Assembly (NCBI RefSeq): GCF_030867145.1
Contig: NC_134441.1
Coordinates: forward strand, 7,132,992 to 7,196,991
Direction of reading: 5' to 3'
DNA from: Opisthocomus hoazin
Lineage: Eukaryota > Chordata > Aves > Opisthocomiformes > Opisthocomidae
DNA: 64,000 nucleotides
Every line of letters begins with the position of its first letter. Position 1 is the first letter of the stretch. Shown one piece after another: positions 32,051-62,100 of the stretch. The position numbers and the translations under genes were made by a program. Below the pieces are notes generated by a model. That model searched no databases and was not told the origin of the DNA. It was given only the letters and a program-made list of their open reading frames with translations.

Positions 32051-32795
32051 TCCTGTTTGCTCAGCGCGGCGATGCCAGCCGGGAGCGCGCGGCCAGCCCG
32101 GGCGATGCTCTGGGTGACGGCCGCTGCCGGAGACCCCTGCCCGCGGCGACGCTGGGCGCCAGGCTGGGTTTTTTGGGTGGGAAGATGGAGGAGAGGGGTG
32201 GGAGAGCGGGAGCACCCCGTCCCCGGTCGCACACCCCGGCTGCTACCACGGTGAAGGGGCAGGAGATGGCAAAGGGAGGGCAGGCGGTGAGCGAAACTCG
32301 ACGGCGAGACGCCGGCGCAGGGAGAAAGCGATGCGGGAGCCAGCCAGGAGCCGGGGATCCCGGAGCTGGCAGCAAGCTGTCCCCTGTCCCCCCGCTCCGG
32401 GCACAGCCTGGGGGTCCCCAGAGCTGCCACCCAGCAGGACGGAGCCCGGCCGGCACGAAGCCCGGCAAGCCCACGGCACGGAGGGGCGAGGAAGGAGCTG
32501 ACAAACACCCTCCTCTTCCTCCCGGCACCCGGGAAGGCAGCGAGAGGAGGGGGATTCGCTCAGCCAGCGGCTGGGAGGACGGAGGGCGAGGAGCCGGAGC
32601 GCAGAGCGCGTCACCAACGCGCCCGGGAGCGACTCGGCGAGTGCCGACGTGCCGGGGAGGGTGGGAGACGCCAGCCGGGCCCCGGAGAGGGGCCCCGAGC
32701 CAGGCAGCGGCCGTAAGGCAGACCCGACAGCCTTCCTCCCCTCTCCTGGGAGCCCGGCCCCCCAGCACACCCCACAATAAACCACAGCGGAGCCC
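32051..32795. other. Spacer, no gene recognised
   Basis: GC-rich single-copy DNA between the likely SORBS3 start and the A/T-rich strip. An AATAAA at 32776-32781 on the plus strand is not attached to any recognisable plus-strand gene. Confidence 0.4.
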
Positions 32796-33015
32796 GGTGA
32801 CTGTGTCAATTTTTAACTTTTTTTTGGGTTTTTTTTTCTCCTTAAAGATGACTTCCAATTTACATTAAGACAGTTCTAACAAATTCATTCCTTGTTCACA
32901 AAAAAAAAGAAATTATATTAAATAATTTCTGCCAATAAATAACATTTTCACCATTTTTTTTTCTCCTTTAAACATAACTAAAAAAAAAAAAGCAAAAAAA
33001 AAAAAAAAAAAAAAC
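32796..33015 (-). other. PPP3CC: A/T-rich strip, possible distal 3' end of PPP3CC
   Basis: Sharp switch to A/T-rich DNA with poly-T and poly-A runs and ATTTA words (TTATTTATT on the minus strand near 32931-32940), like the end of a long vertebrate 3'UTR. The PPP3CC stop is 3 kb away, so the link is only a guess. It also marks the border between the GC-rich left half and the more balanced right half of the window. Confidence 0.3.
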
Positions 33016-36000
33016 AACCAACCCAGGAGGCAGTCCCCAGGCAACGGGCGTACGATCCCTCCGCATCGAGAACCCGAAAGTCACCCTCGCTGCACCCTCC
33101 CCGGCGGGCCTCCGAGCACCCCTGCCGCCACACCGAGCCCCCGGGCTGGCACGGGCAGCCAGAGGTTCTCCCGACGCCAAAAATAAAAAAAAAAATGGAT
33201 TTTTGAACTCACCCCACCACCCCCGCCCCGTTGCCGACTCCCCTCCTTGTGACATGCACCTTGCTATAACATGCACAAAAAAAAAAACACCCAGGCTGCG
33301 GCGAGGCGGCCGGGCTCTCCCCGGGGCCGGCCGGGCGGAGGGGACGCGAGAGGTGCGGAGCTCCGGGGTGCTGGCTCGGCCCGGAGCGGGAATATCTGCG
33401 TGTTTCAGGGATTTTTTGCTTTGCCACGGTCAGAAATCGGAATCTGCCAGGACCTCGCCGCTCCGAGGTCTTCCTCACCTTCTTCACCAAACGCTGGTGA
33501 AGAGGGGATGAGGTTTCCCGGCTCTGCCAGCACGGGGAGGGTTATATGGCTGAGGGGGGGGGGGTAATTAGCACCCACCGCTGCCCCCCACCCCCTCGGG
33601 AACTCGGGGGGCCGGCGCCCGCGTTGCTGCGGCACCGGGAGCCTGCGCTTCGCCGGCCGTATGGCATCCGTACGTGCCGGCTGCCGCGGGACCAGCGTCC
33701 AGCCCCTGACCCCCAGCTCCAGGGAGGGGGGGACCGCAGCCCCCCGCGCCTGGCAAGGCCCCCCAAGCGCAAGGGCCGGGTGGGTTTGGGGTGGGGGTAA
33801 GGTGGCGAGGCCGGAGCGCGAGAAGAAAATCGGGGGGCGAACCGGGAGCAAAGCAAATCCCCGTCCGCCACGGGACGGTCCCTGCCGAACCCCCACATGT
33901 GGGCTGGGGGGGCTCGGGGTCCGAGCGGCCCCCTCCCCATCCCAAAGCTCCCACCTCAAACCGCTGCTTGGGCGAGACCCCAGCCTGGGTCAGAACAACG
34001 TGCCCGAACATGCACGGGCAGCACCTTTGCACGGTTTTGCGTTCTCAGAGGAAGATACCACACATGGGCTCACTGCGTCTCAGAAAGGATGCCGTCAAAA
34101 AATCAAAAAAGAGAGAAAACAACCCAGCAGAAACACTCACAGACAAAGGCAATTGGCCCCACGCCTCGGATGGGGTTAAAGAAGCTCGCTCACAACATCT
34201 CGCGCTTGTCGCAAAGCGGTGGGCGTGTAAAAAAGGGGGGAAAAAAAAGAAGAAAAAAAAAAGGACAAGTGGAGGCATGCGACTCAAAAGTCTCTTGTGA
34301 AAACCCAGCGGTCTGCTCACAGATGCCGTTTCCTAAATAGCTGGCATGAAATGGAGTGACGGATGATTATAAGACAATTTGAAAGCTTCCTGCAAGGTTG
34401 CTGTTCTCCTCTGTCGCTGGCGTCGCAGCTCCGGGCCGGAGCACAAAGCGAAGACAGCAAGACCCAGAGCAGGGGTTGGCAAATGTCCCTTACGAGAGGC
34501 TCAGCCCGCTCACCCGCTGCCCTGGCTTGGAGACAGCACAGCAGGCAGTTCAGGTGGAAAAGAAGCGAAAGCTGGCGAGGGATTTGCTCCTGAGAGCTGC
34601 TGCTCCACTCTGCGCCGTCGCAGGCGGGCGAGGACGTGGCTCTGGGGAAGGGAAGCGACCAAAAACCTCGCAAAATCCTTTGCCAACCCTCGCTTCGGGC
34701 CAAAGTTTAAGTGAAAGAACGAGGCCGTGCTCAACAGATCCAAGCTCCAAAGGCCCTGGCGCCACGAAGAGGGGTGTCCTCTGGAAACCCCCCTGTCGCC
34801 AGGAGACCCCCCCCCTCCCTCTCCAGCCCCGCACAGACTCCCTGCCAACATCTCTGCCAGCTCCACTCGGCTCTCCGCCCTGCCAACGTGCCACAAGCCC
34901 ACCCGCCCTGCCCAGCCACCAGGGCAGGGACGCGCGCCCCAAAACCAGGGGCTTTTCAGCCAACAAGCCACCTCGCCACGTCCTTCCCCAAATCTTTGTC
35001 ACAAGCAGGCAAACCCCCTCCAGCTGCCGGGAAAGGCTGGCGTGCCCGTGGCTCCTTCGGAATCGCCGCCGGCTAACCCGGGAACCGGGGTCCACAGGTC
35101 ACACACCGCCCTCTTTTTTCCCCCCTCTAAAACGGAGGCCCCGCAGATTTCCCGAAGCCCTGCCGGTCGCCAGAGACTGGAGATCATTGCTCTGCTCGGA
35201 ATCAGCGATTCCCAGCGGGATTTCTGCTGCACGGGCAGCCCCGGCTGACAAGCTCCGAGTCCCCACGGCCGACGCCTTGGGAAGAGCTGCGACAAGGGGC
35301 AGCGCTTCTCCCACCTGCCTTCCCCTTCCGAGCACGGGGCTGCTTTTCCGCTCAGGGCCCCACAGGAATACTGCCGAATTACTGGGGGGAGAGGCGCTGG
35401 GACTGGTGTAACACGCTGGAGTCCGTCAGAGCTAATCCTGAATATTCAGATGCCGCCTTCGGAGAGGGACGGACCCCAGCCAGCTGCCCCACGCAAGGTG
35501 CCTTCCACGGACCCGGGTGCTAAAGCGGCAGACGCAGGTAGGCAAGAAGCTGAAGAAAAACGACAGCAAACCCTGGGAAGAAGACAGTGGTGAAAAGAAA
35601 AACCAACCCAAGCCTATTTTCCACGCAAGGACCTGCTTCGGAAAGCACAGGCTAACTCGGAACTGTACCAAAGTCAACGACCCAAGTTGCCTGGGACTGG
35701 GTTTTGTTGCTTTTAATCCCTCCCCCGTGGAGGTTCGCCTCTCGTGGAGGAGAGGTCAGCTGTACAGCACAACACTTCATATATGCACTAGCAGTTAGAT
35801 TGGTTTCTAAATTAAAAAAAGATGGACTTTTTTATATATTGAACATAAATAAAAAAATTACAAAATGGTCACCTTTCTTACAGAACGGATGCAAACTGGA
35901 TTATGAACGTGCCTCCAGGTGAAGCTGGTTTCTCCCCTGCCCCCACCCCACCCCAATAATAAATAAATAAAATTCATTAAGTTTTGGATCCTTTAGTGGT

Positions 36001-36021
36001 GCAGATCGGGCGCTCGGACCG
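33016..36021 (-). other. PPP3CC: PPP3CC 3'UTR and/or downstream spacer
   Basis: Non-coding DNA following the PPP3CC stop on the minus strand. There is no canonical AATAAA close to the stop. An ATTAAA variant on the minus strand is at 35715-35720, and A/T-rich strips with AATATA and ATATAA words lie at 35810-35870 and 35955-35985. No open frame with recognisable domains was found. Confidence 0.45.
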
Positions 36022-54131
<18,110 letters not shown>

Positions 54132-55507
54132 CTGGAAATGGAAGCGGAGAAGTTAGCAACACGTCTCTTTGCGGGGGGGGGGAAGAAAAAAAAAAAAAAA
54201 GAATTACAGTCTTTTCAGCAGAAGGCTTTCGTTCCAAGCCTCAAGACGAGCATACACTCGGCAACACGCTTTCACCGAAATTATGCTCTCAAATACTGCA
54301 GAAGAAAAGCTATGCTGCCAGAGCAACCGAATACACCCCTCAGCATGTTTAAAAAGCCACCGTACACAGACTAAATGCCATATGCATCCGCAGAAAATGC
54401 GGGCAAAGCTGTCTCCTGATTCGGTGGGGACAGCTGCCGCCGCAGTGTTGCACTAGAACAGGACCGCACGCAAATATCGGCAAAGGCAGGAGAAAAAGAC
54501 ACCGGTTCCCAGGGACTAGCAGTGAAGGTAGGAGGGCCAATATGGAAAATTCTCCTCTGTCAGGAAACCGCACGCACCCGTGAAGCAGAAGCTTCATCAG
54601 GCAACAGCCTCGCACCTCCCAGTGCGGGCCACTTCAAAAACCTCAACCCCAAGCTCAGTAATTGGGAAATCCTGGCAGAATCCAACGTTTAAGGCAAGTT
54701 AAAGCCTCATCTATTTGCAACACAACCCCTCGCTTTTAACTCTAGACAGGACAACACCCCATCAAAAGCCATGATTATTATTTTCACGTTAGGCTATCGT
54801 ATTATCTGTGAGGAGGTGACTTCTAGCAGAAAGGAAGCATAGAAATCAAAAATAATAGTTACAAGCGAGAACCATTTGACTTCCTCAGCTCCATTCTCCT
54901 GGGCCTGGCTAATTAAAAAAGGAAAAAGATGGAGAACACCACACAGTATTGAAAGGGTACATAGCGTCTTGATGTAAAATAAATTCCAGGAAGGAGGCCT
55001 GGATGTTTGAGAGAAAGGGAAAAACTGGCAGCAAAACCCCAACAGCCAGCCCCAAATGTGTGGCCTGGCCGCAGCGGCCCCCTGCCCCGCCGAGCGCTCT
55101 GCATCGCACGGTGCCGCGCAGGGATCGCCTCGGCTCCCCGGCTCCCACAACCAGCACTTCCCCTGCCCTCCGGGTTCGGCCCCTCCACCACCCGGCCCCC
55201 CGATCTCTGCTGGGCACCCTCCAGACCGCCCCACAATTCTGAAGGCAAAACGGGCCTTTTCCAGCCATTTTGGCGATTCTGGCGCTTCTGAGTAAGCGGT
55301 ACCTCCAACACACGCCGCGTGTCACCAAACCCCCTCACTGGATCATCTACCACCGCGTCCCATCTCCCGCCTCGGATGCGGTCACGTCGTGTGGTGAAAG
55401 ACAGACCTGCACTTAGCTGTAATCCAGCTGGAGAAGAAAAGTATCTGATGTGCAAACGAAGTCCATGCCCGTACCCACCGCCCAGTGAAGACATCCCATC
55501 CACCAAG

Positions 55508-55797
55508 CTCTTTTCAGCGGTGCCCAGCGACAGGACAAGGGGCAACGGGCACAAACTGGAGCAGAGGAAGCTCCAGCTGAACCCGAGGAAGAACTTCTTC
55601 CCTCTGAGGGTGACGGAGCCCTGGCCCAGGCTGCCCAGGGAGGCTGTGGAGTCTCCTTCTCTGGAGATATTCCAGCCCCCCTGGACGCGGTGCTGTGCCC
55701 CCTGCTCTGGGTGACCCTGCTTGGGCAGGGGGTTGGGCTGGGGGACCCACAGAGGTCCCTGCCAACCCCTGCCATGCTGGGATTCTGGGATTCTGTA
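55508..55797 (+). mobile_element. CR1 LINE 3' fragment
   Basis: Plus-strand CR1 3' part: [20 protein letters not shown], then [20 protein letters not shown], ending CATGCTGGGATTCTGGGATTCTG at 55773-55795. Same subfamily as the SORBS3 copies. 5'-truncated. Confidence 0.92.
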
Positions 55798-57111
55798 CAC
55801 GCCGAACCGAACGGGCGAAGCGATAGCGCTGGTCAGATAATACAGCGACTAAGGGTAATGCAACCGATCTCTTTTAAATGCAAACAGAGCAGCTATTTCG
55901 CTTGGAAACCCAGGGGACAGAGAGGAAAAAGCAGCCAGGCAGCCCAAGAGATTCTTTGCAGCCGAAAGCCAATGTTCAAATAACGTGAAATGTAGGGCAG
56001 AGGAGAAGAAGAGCGAGCGTAATGAAAGGGGGGCCGGTGCCGGCGACGAGGCGGCCCTCTTTCATCGGTGGTGTTGGCAGTTCTGCTCTGCTGGGTGCTC
56101 GCTCCGTGCCCAGCGTGCCCTGAACGCTCCCCGGCACACGCGGCGCCTTCCCCACGGAGATGCCAATTAAAGAGGTTTAAGCAAGACCCCTGCTTATACC
56201 AACACCGGCTGGGCAGCGTTTTTTAACTGCATATATAGCTCATCTCTACAGCCAAAAGAAAAAAAAAAAGTGACCCTTCTGGTTAGCGATGAAAAACTCA
56301 TTGTTTTGTGGAATTTTGCAGGTTTTTTTCCCCCCCTCCGCGCTCTCGGGATCTGCGTAAGGGCGGCAGCGTGGGCTCTGCGGAAGGGAAGCTGCAGGTC
56401 TGACATGGCTCGGCTGGAGCAAGGGGGGCCACAAGGGTGCAAACCCGGGCTGGGAGCGAGGAGGCTGCGGGACTCCTTGCCATTAAGGGACTGGAAGGCG
56501 ATTTCTAAGCGCTTCTGCAAACCGGGCAGTTGTCCTGGCATCTGCCATCTGACTCCAAAGCGAGCGCTTGAAGGTCAAACAATTTCTAAGGAAGAGAACA
56601 GAGCAACAGGAACCTTTCAGCTCCACAGTCCCCATCGTCCCAGGCCTTCAAACGCGGCCGCTGACTCCGGAGCCACCCTAACAAAGCAAAAAGTTGGGAC
56701 AGAAAGCTTAGCGGGGACGGCACGCAATCACAAGAGCACTGCCCGTCACAGAGCTCAGAAGAGCTCCACGACAAGCTCCTGGCATGGGCTGCTTTGCCTT
56801 TTCTTGGTAGCCCTAGCACGCGGAGTTATGCAAGATAAAATATGAGGCTACGCTGCTGCGAGCAGCCAAGAACTTTTATGTAAGTTCCCTCGCTGGCTCC
56901 GCACGGCCCCACTCCCACAAGGAGCTGCGTGCGATAAGGAACCGGCTTCTCCTCTGCTGCGCCCGCCTGCCAGCCGCCCACCCCTGGGATGCCAGGGAGA
57001 CCAGCACCGTCCCGGGGATGCAGATGCGCAGCCAGGACCTCACGCCACGCCAGGCATCGCTCCACCTCGCCGGTCTTCTGCTCGCTGTGCTCGCTCCTGC
57101 TAACCCTGCCT

Positions 57112-57160
57112 GCTGTGGGTGACCCTGCTTGGGCAGGAGGGTTGGACTAGATGACCCACA
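57112..57160 (+). mobile_element. Short CR1 3' piece upstream of a longer CR1
   Basis: TGGGTGACCCTGCTTGGGCA, then GGAGGGTTGGACTAGATGAC and CCACAGAGGTC, the CR1 3' untranslated part without the tail. The longer CR1 begins within a few bases. Confidence 0.8.
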
Positions 57161-57164
57161 GAGG

Positions 57165-57725
57165 TCACCCACTGTGTCCAGTTCTGGGCTCCCCAGTTCA
57201 AGAAAGATGAAGAGCTACTGGAGAGAGTCCAGCGGAGGGCTACGAGGATGGTGAGGGGACTGGAGCATCTCTCCTACGAGGAGAGGCTGAGGGAGCTGGG
57301 CTTGTTCAGCCTGGAGAAGAGAAGGCTGAGAGGGGACCTAATAAATGCCTACAAATATCTGCAGGGTGGGTGTCAGGAGGATGGGGCCAAGCTCTTTTCA
57401 GTGGTGCCCAGTGACAGGACAAGGGGCAACGGGCACAAACTGAGGCACAGGAAGTTCCGTCTGAACATGAGGAAGAACTTCTTCCCTCTGAGGGTGACGG
57501 AGCCCTGGCCCAGGCTGCCCAGGGAGGTTGTGGAGTCTCCTTCTCTGGAGATATTCAAGACCCGCCTGGACAAGGTCCTGTGCAGCCTGCTCTGGGTGAC
57601 CCTGCTTCGGCATGGGGGTTGGACTAGATGACCCACAGAGGTCCCTTCCAACCCCTACTATTCTGTGATTCTGTGATTCTGTCCCTTCCAACCCCTACTA
57701 TTCTCTGATTCTGTGATTCTGTGAT
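57165..57725 (+). mobile_element. CR1 LINE, about 560 bases, with duplicated tail
   Basis: Plus-strand CR1: open frame [20 protein letters not shown], then [20 protein letters not shown] and [19 protein letters not shown], then the 3' end CCCTTCCAACCCCTACTATT with ATTCTGTGATTCTGT repeats. The terminal 40 bases are present twice (57643-57682 and 57683-57722). The TGTGATTCTG tail puts it in another subfamily from the SORBS3 copies. Confidence 0.93.
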
Positions 57726-58924
57726 CCCACCCCAAAAAAGCCTGCGTGGTCCCCCCCGAGCCGGTCGTGCAGTGCTGGGGCAGACACCCGTGCCGTGGTG
57801 CACCCAGAGCTCTCGAGCGCTTCCAAAGCTTTGGGGGGGCTGCAGGGAGAAGCCCCCCACACCCCAGCGAGTCACAAGCAGCAGGCACCGGAGCCCGAGC
57901 AAAACCCAGACCCAGCGCTGCCCGCCGCTGCAGCCGGGGACGAGGACTTAAGTAATTAGCGTCGTCAAAGCAAGTAATCCCGTTAGCCAGCATAACTTGT
58001 GTAAGGGCTTTAGTCAACTCGGTACAAGCAGTTGTCTGATGCACAAGCACCCACTTTTTGAAAGATGGGAATCTTACCCTTGTTAACGCTGCGTTCTGGC
58101 GGAGCGACCCGCAGCGGGGCCCCTCCTGCAGCCAGCCTCGGCTCGCGTGGAGCAGCGGCGGCACGGCCGTCAGAGCAAGAGCTGACCCGAAACCTCGGCC
58201 CCCAGGGCACCCAGAAGGGTGGCAGAGTCTTGCCCACTTCCTGCTGCTATCTGCAAACTGGGGAAATACCTCCTTATCTCATAAAAAAACCTGCTGCGGC
58301 TCGTCGCAGGCTGCCCAAGCAGCGCCAAGCCTCAGTGTGCTAAACCCACCCTCGCAGCCAGCTCCTTCCGCGCGCCGCCCGCAGCCACCAATTAACAAAA
58401 AAGTCGGATAAAATACTCACAACGCTGCAAGCAGCAAGCGCAGCGATCTTCGTGCCACCTCCCCTTTGCACACAAAACCAGGTGCTGCGCCCAGTCTAGC
58501 TGAAAGAGCTTTAGGTCTAGAACTTCTGATTTTGCAAAGGCGTCAAGACACGCTCCGTGGATCGCTCCCGAGGAGACGATTCCCACTCTGCCAGCGGGAC
58601 AGGCACCGCACGCCAGACCACGAGCAGGAGGACACCAATGCAAGCGAACTTTTGAGGCGTACCATGGATTTAAAGGTCAGCTTGAGGGAATCCAGCGAGA
58701 GTAAGAGGGCAGGGATGTCTCTGCTAGACTGCGGTGCAAGAGTTAAGATTACTACAAAATTAATGCAGATTTTCTTTGCCAGGTCAGGAGCACGCGGGTA
58801 TTCGCAGCCCCCCGAGGGGATATGGATAGTTAAGGAGGGGAGATTTTAATAAAAAGCTGCTTTTCTACCACCAACTCCACAAAACCAGAGGGCTCGCTGC
58901 CCACTCATTTGCCCCTCGGAGCAA

Positions 58925-59127
58925 AATCACAGAATCACAGAATCACAGAATAGTAGGGGTTGGAAGGGACCTCTGTGGGTCATCTAGTCCAACCCTCCTG
59001 CCGAAGCAGGGTCACCTACAGTAGGCTGCACAGGATCTTGTCCAGGCGGGTCTTGAATATCTCCAGAGAAGGAGACTCTACAACCTCCCTGGGCAGCCTG
59101 TTCCAGTGCTCCGTCACCCTCAGAGAG
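58925..59127 (-). mobile_element. CR1 LINE 3' fragment, about 200 bases
   Basis: Minus-strand CR1 end: the tail appears on the plus strand as three ATCACAGA repeats, followed by AATAGTAGGGGTTGGAAGGG and the ORF2 end ([17 protein letters not shown]-like on the minus strand). It belongs with the 57-kb copy by its tail. Confidence 0.92.
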
Positions 59128-62100
59128 GGTTAAAAGCCTCTATTCCTCCAGGAGAAATTTCCACAGCCGCGCTTCAGCCTCCCCACGGCTCTCCCAGCAC
59201 AGACTGGGTCGGATCACCTCATCTATCGCGCATCTTCCCACGACAGCGGTGGAAACGAAGCAAAGCTCCTCGCGTCTCGCAGGACCGGAGCCCGCAGCAG
59301 CAGACAGAGCAGGGCTGCCCGATCCACACCTCCAGAAAGAGCCAGTACCATGGAAGAGAAAACAAAGTGATCCTCAAATTCCTGTTTATATAGCTGAGAG
59401 TCCCTTGGATGACTGTGCAGAGCAACCCAGCGAGATTCATTACTGAAAAAGGAGCAAGTGCTGCTTGCCTGAAGCGGCTGCCACAGCAAAGCTCCGTTTG
59501 CTCCCGGCGCGGCTGGGTGTCGAATGAAAAGGAGGTGTCCTGGGCCTTCAAGCCCAAAAAATCACCCAGGATTAAAAACGCTCGATAATAAACACGAGAG
59601 AGGTTTCACTGCAACCCCTGACACCCATCTGGGAGTGAATCGGAAGGGCACTGAGTGCCATAGCCCCCTTCCCCGCTTGCTCCTCACCGAATGCATGACG
59701 TTACAGATAGACAGTCGAACAGATGGCTACAGATGCATTTTGGGGCGAAAAAAGGAAAAAAAAAAAAAGAAAAAGTAGATTTTGGGCATTCTGAAGCAGC
59801 CAGTACAGCTCAGACAAAACTAAGCCGGAGTAAAAGCTGTCTCTCCTTGTGCTCAGAGCCACGACGTAAGGCACGAACAGCTTCCAATTACTGCGTCCTC
59901 TCCCGCACAAGGCACCCGAAACACCGGCCGGCCGTTCGGCTCGGGGTTTGACAGCTGTCCATCTGCCCCAGCGTGGGAAGCCGAAGGTAGAAACGTTCGC
60001 AGCGCAAAGTCCGCACGGGAGCCACCCGCACCCGCTCCGAGAGGCCGAGAGCAGCGGGTCAGGGGCTGGTTCCCCCCTCCAATTTCCAATTAGCCCGACG
60101 TTATTTTTATCGGTCACTCCCATTCACACCTAACCTACATTCGTCTGTTCACAACCGAGCTCAAACGGTGAGGCAATAACCTGGGGTTCAGCAACGAAAG
60201 GCAACAGCAAAGCCGCTCTGCTCGCAGAAAGCTGAAGTCTGAGGACGGGGCAGAGCTTCCACAGCCGTCAGCAGGGAACAAGCGACGGCAGCGTCGTTAC
60301 CGACAGCAACGCTCCGGCCAACCTGCGGCAGGGCCGCTCCGAGGGGCCAGCCCAAAAGCAAGCACCTCAGCAGCCCGAGTCAAATCCAGGCCTCTTGTCA
60401 GTCCTAACATTTAGTAGCCACTACCTGATTTTCCAAGGAATAATCTTTATTTCCTTGAAATTATAAGCCATACAGATTTCTGGGCATAAAATGCCGAGAT
60501 GTCTTTGCTCTAAGAATCCCCGTGCTGGTGTGCATGAAGTTTTCTCTCCCTCGGGGTGTCTCAGGGCAAGCTTACATGAGAGTCCGCGAAAACAAGATGT
60601 ATGCTTGGTACCAATTTTTCAAAGCCTGGACCAAGCCCTGACAAATAATCTGTGTCCTTTTTCAGTCTGAAGTGGTGCTGGCACAGGCACCCTAACCCTG
60701 CTCTGCCCCAGAACCACTGCTCTCTCCGGCTACAGAAGCTACGTCGAAACAAAATGATCACAAAGTGGAGCAAATGCACTGCTCCTCCAGCCTCCGACCA
60801 CCTGAGAAAATAAGTAACTTCTCCCCTTGCCACTGGATTGTGCTGGCATAAATCACATCAACATCTCGGAGGAGTCCCCAGGCGAAGCAAACACCTTCCT
60901 TGCACAAAGGCCGTGCGAGCCAGGAATGATCGCTACAGCCATTCCTGTCTGCCCTCCTCCAAGCTTTCCCATGTTCCTTCTGCTCTTCCAAGGGCAGCAA
61001 TTTTCCTTTTGCATCATGAGTAAGAGACCCCAGGTCTCGGAGGCTCCAAGCACGCACCAAATGGAGCAGCAGCCAGGTTTTTCTTCTCACCCCTGGAAGG
61101 TCTGCAGGAGGACCCAGCCCCGCACACGGCTCCTGCGCTGAGCATCAACCACAACCACGCGCCCTGGCCTCGTGCACAGAGAGGATCGGGCACACAGACC
61201 CCGGGTACCTTTCTCATCCATACTGCAAATCTAAACTCCGACTGCACGGCAGCTCCTTCAGACACAGCGGAGCATTGAACGCCGTTCGTAACGCGCCGGT
61301 TTGATCCGAAACTCGCCGGAGCTGTGCTGCTGCGGCTGGAGCCTGCTCTCAGCGTGCACCCCGTTCAGAGAGCTCGCTCTGCTCCTTACCTCCAGCCCGG
61401 CTCCTTTTTCTAGGACAACCAGAATATCTCCTCACAATAACCCTAAAAATATCCGTATTGTACGTCCAATTCTATCAAGCTGAATGATTTCTTCGAAGGG
61501 GAGAGACACAGCCATCACGACAGCAGAGCCTGGCAAAACTGCGAGAGGCTCATCAACCGAACCCTTCCCACCCGCGAATCCGCCTCTACCTTACCAGCGC
61601 CCTTCCAGCCTTTCCAGGAGTAGCACCCAAATTGCGAGGCCACGTTGACTCTCGGTTACTCAAACCTGGCACACACAGTCTGTGCAGAAGCCAGGTGTGT
61701 TTAACTCCAAAAAAAGCAAGCGCCGGTCCCGTGCATCCGAACGCAAACACAAACACGACGCGTGCCAGCTGAGCACAACCCAGGCCGCGCTTCAAGCTCC
61801 CACGGACCTGCAGAAACACCAAGTGCAAAGCCAAGAGGCTAGAAAACCATACAGGCTACCCAAAGCAAAATCCATCTGCGCATTTCGGAGGCCATACAGC
61901 CTCTAAAACCTTATAGCTACCTGAACTGTGCTCAAGGACTCCTAAAAAGTTTAATCGGGATAGAAGAGAATTATCCTTAAACTGCTGTTCTGCTGGCAAA
62001 GATCTAGCACGGACAGTCAATAGTGTTATCAGACTAGGGGAAACTAAAAAAGGGGTGCCTTTGGCAAAGTAAGCCATGGCTGCTCAAGGAGGGCTCACCG

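Noticed and set aside
32776-32781. Plus-strand AATAAA that could end a plus-strand gene
   Set aside because: No plus-strand exon with recognisable content or splice sites lies upstream. Likely chance in an A-rich spot.
57248-57631. Open frame of 127 codons that could pass for a small gene
   Set aside because: It is the C-terminal part of CR1 ORF2 ([21 protein letters not shown]) in a 5'-truncated copy. The same holds for the frames at 28160-28730 and 55319-55714.
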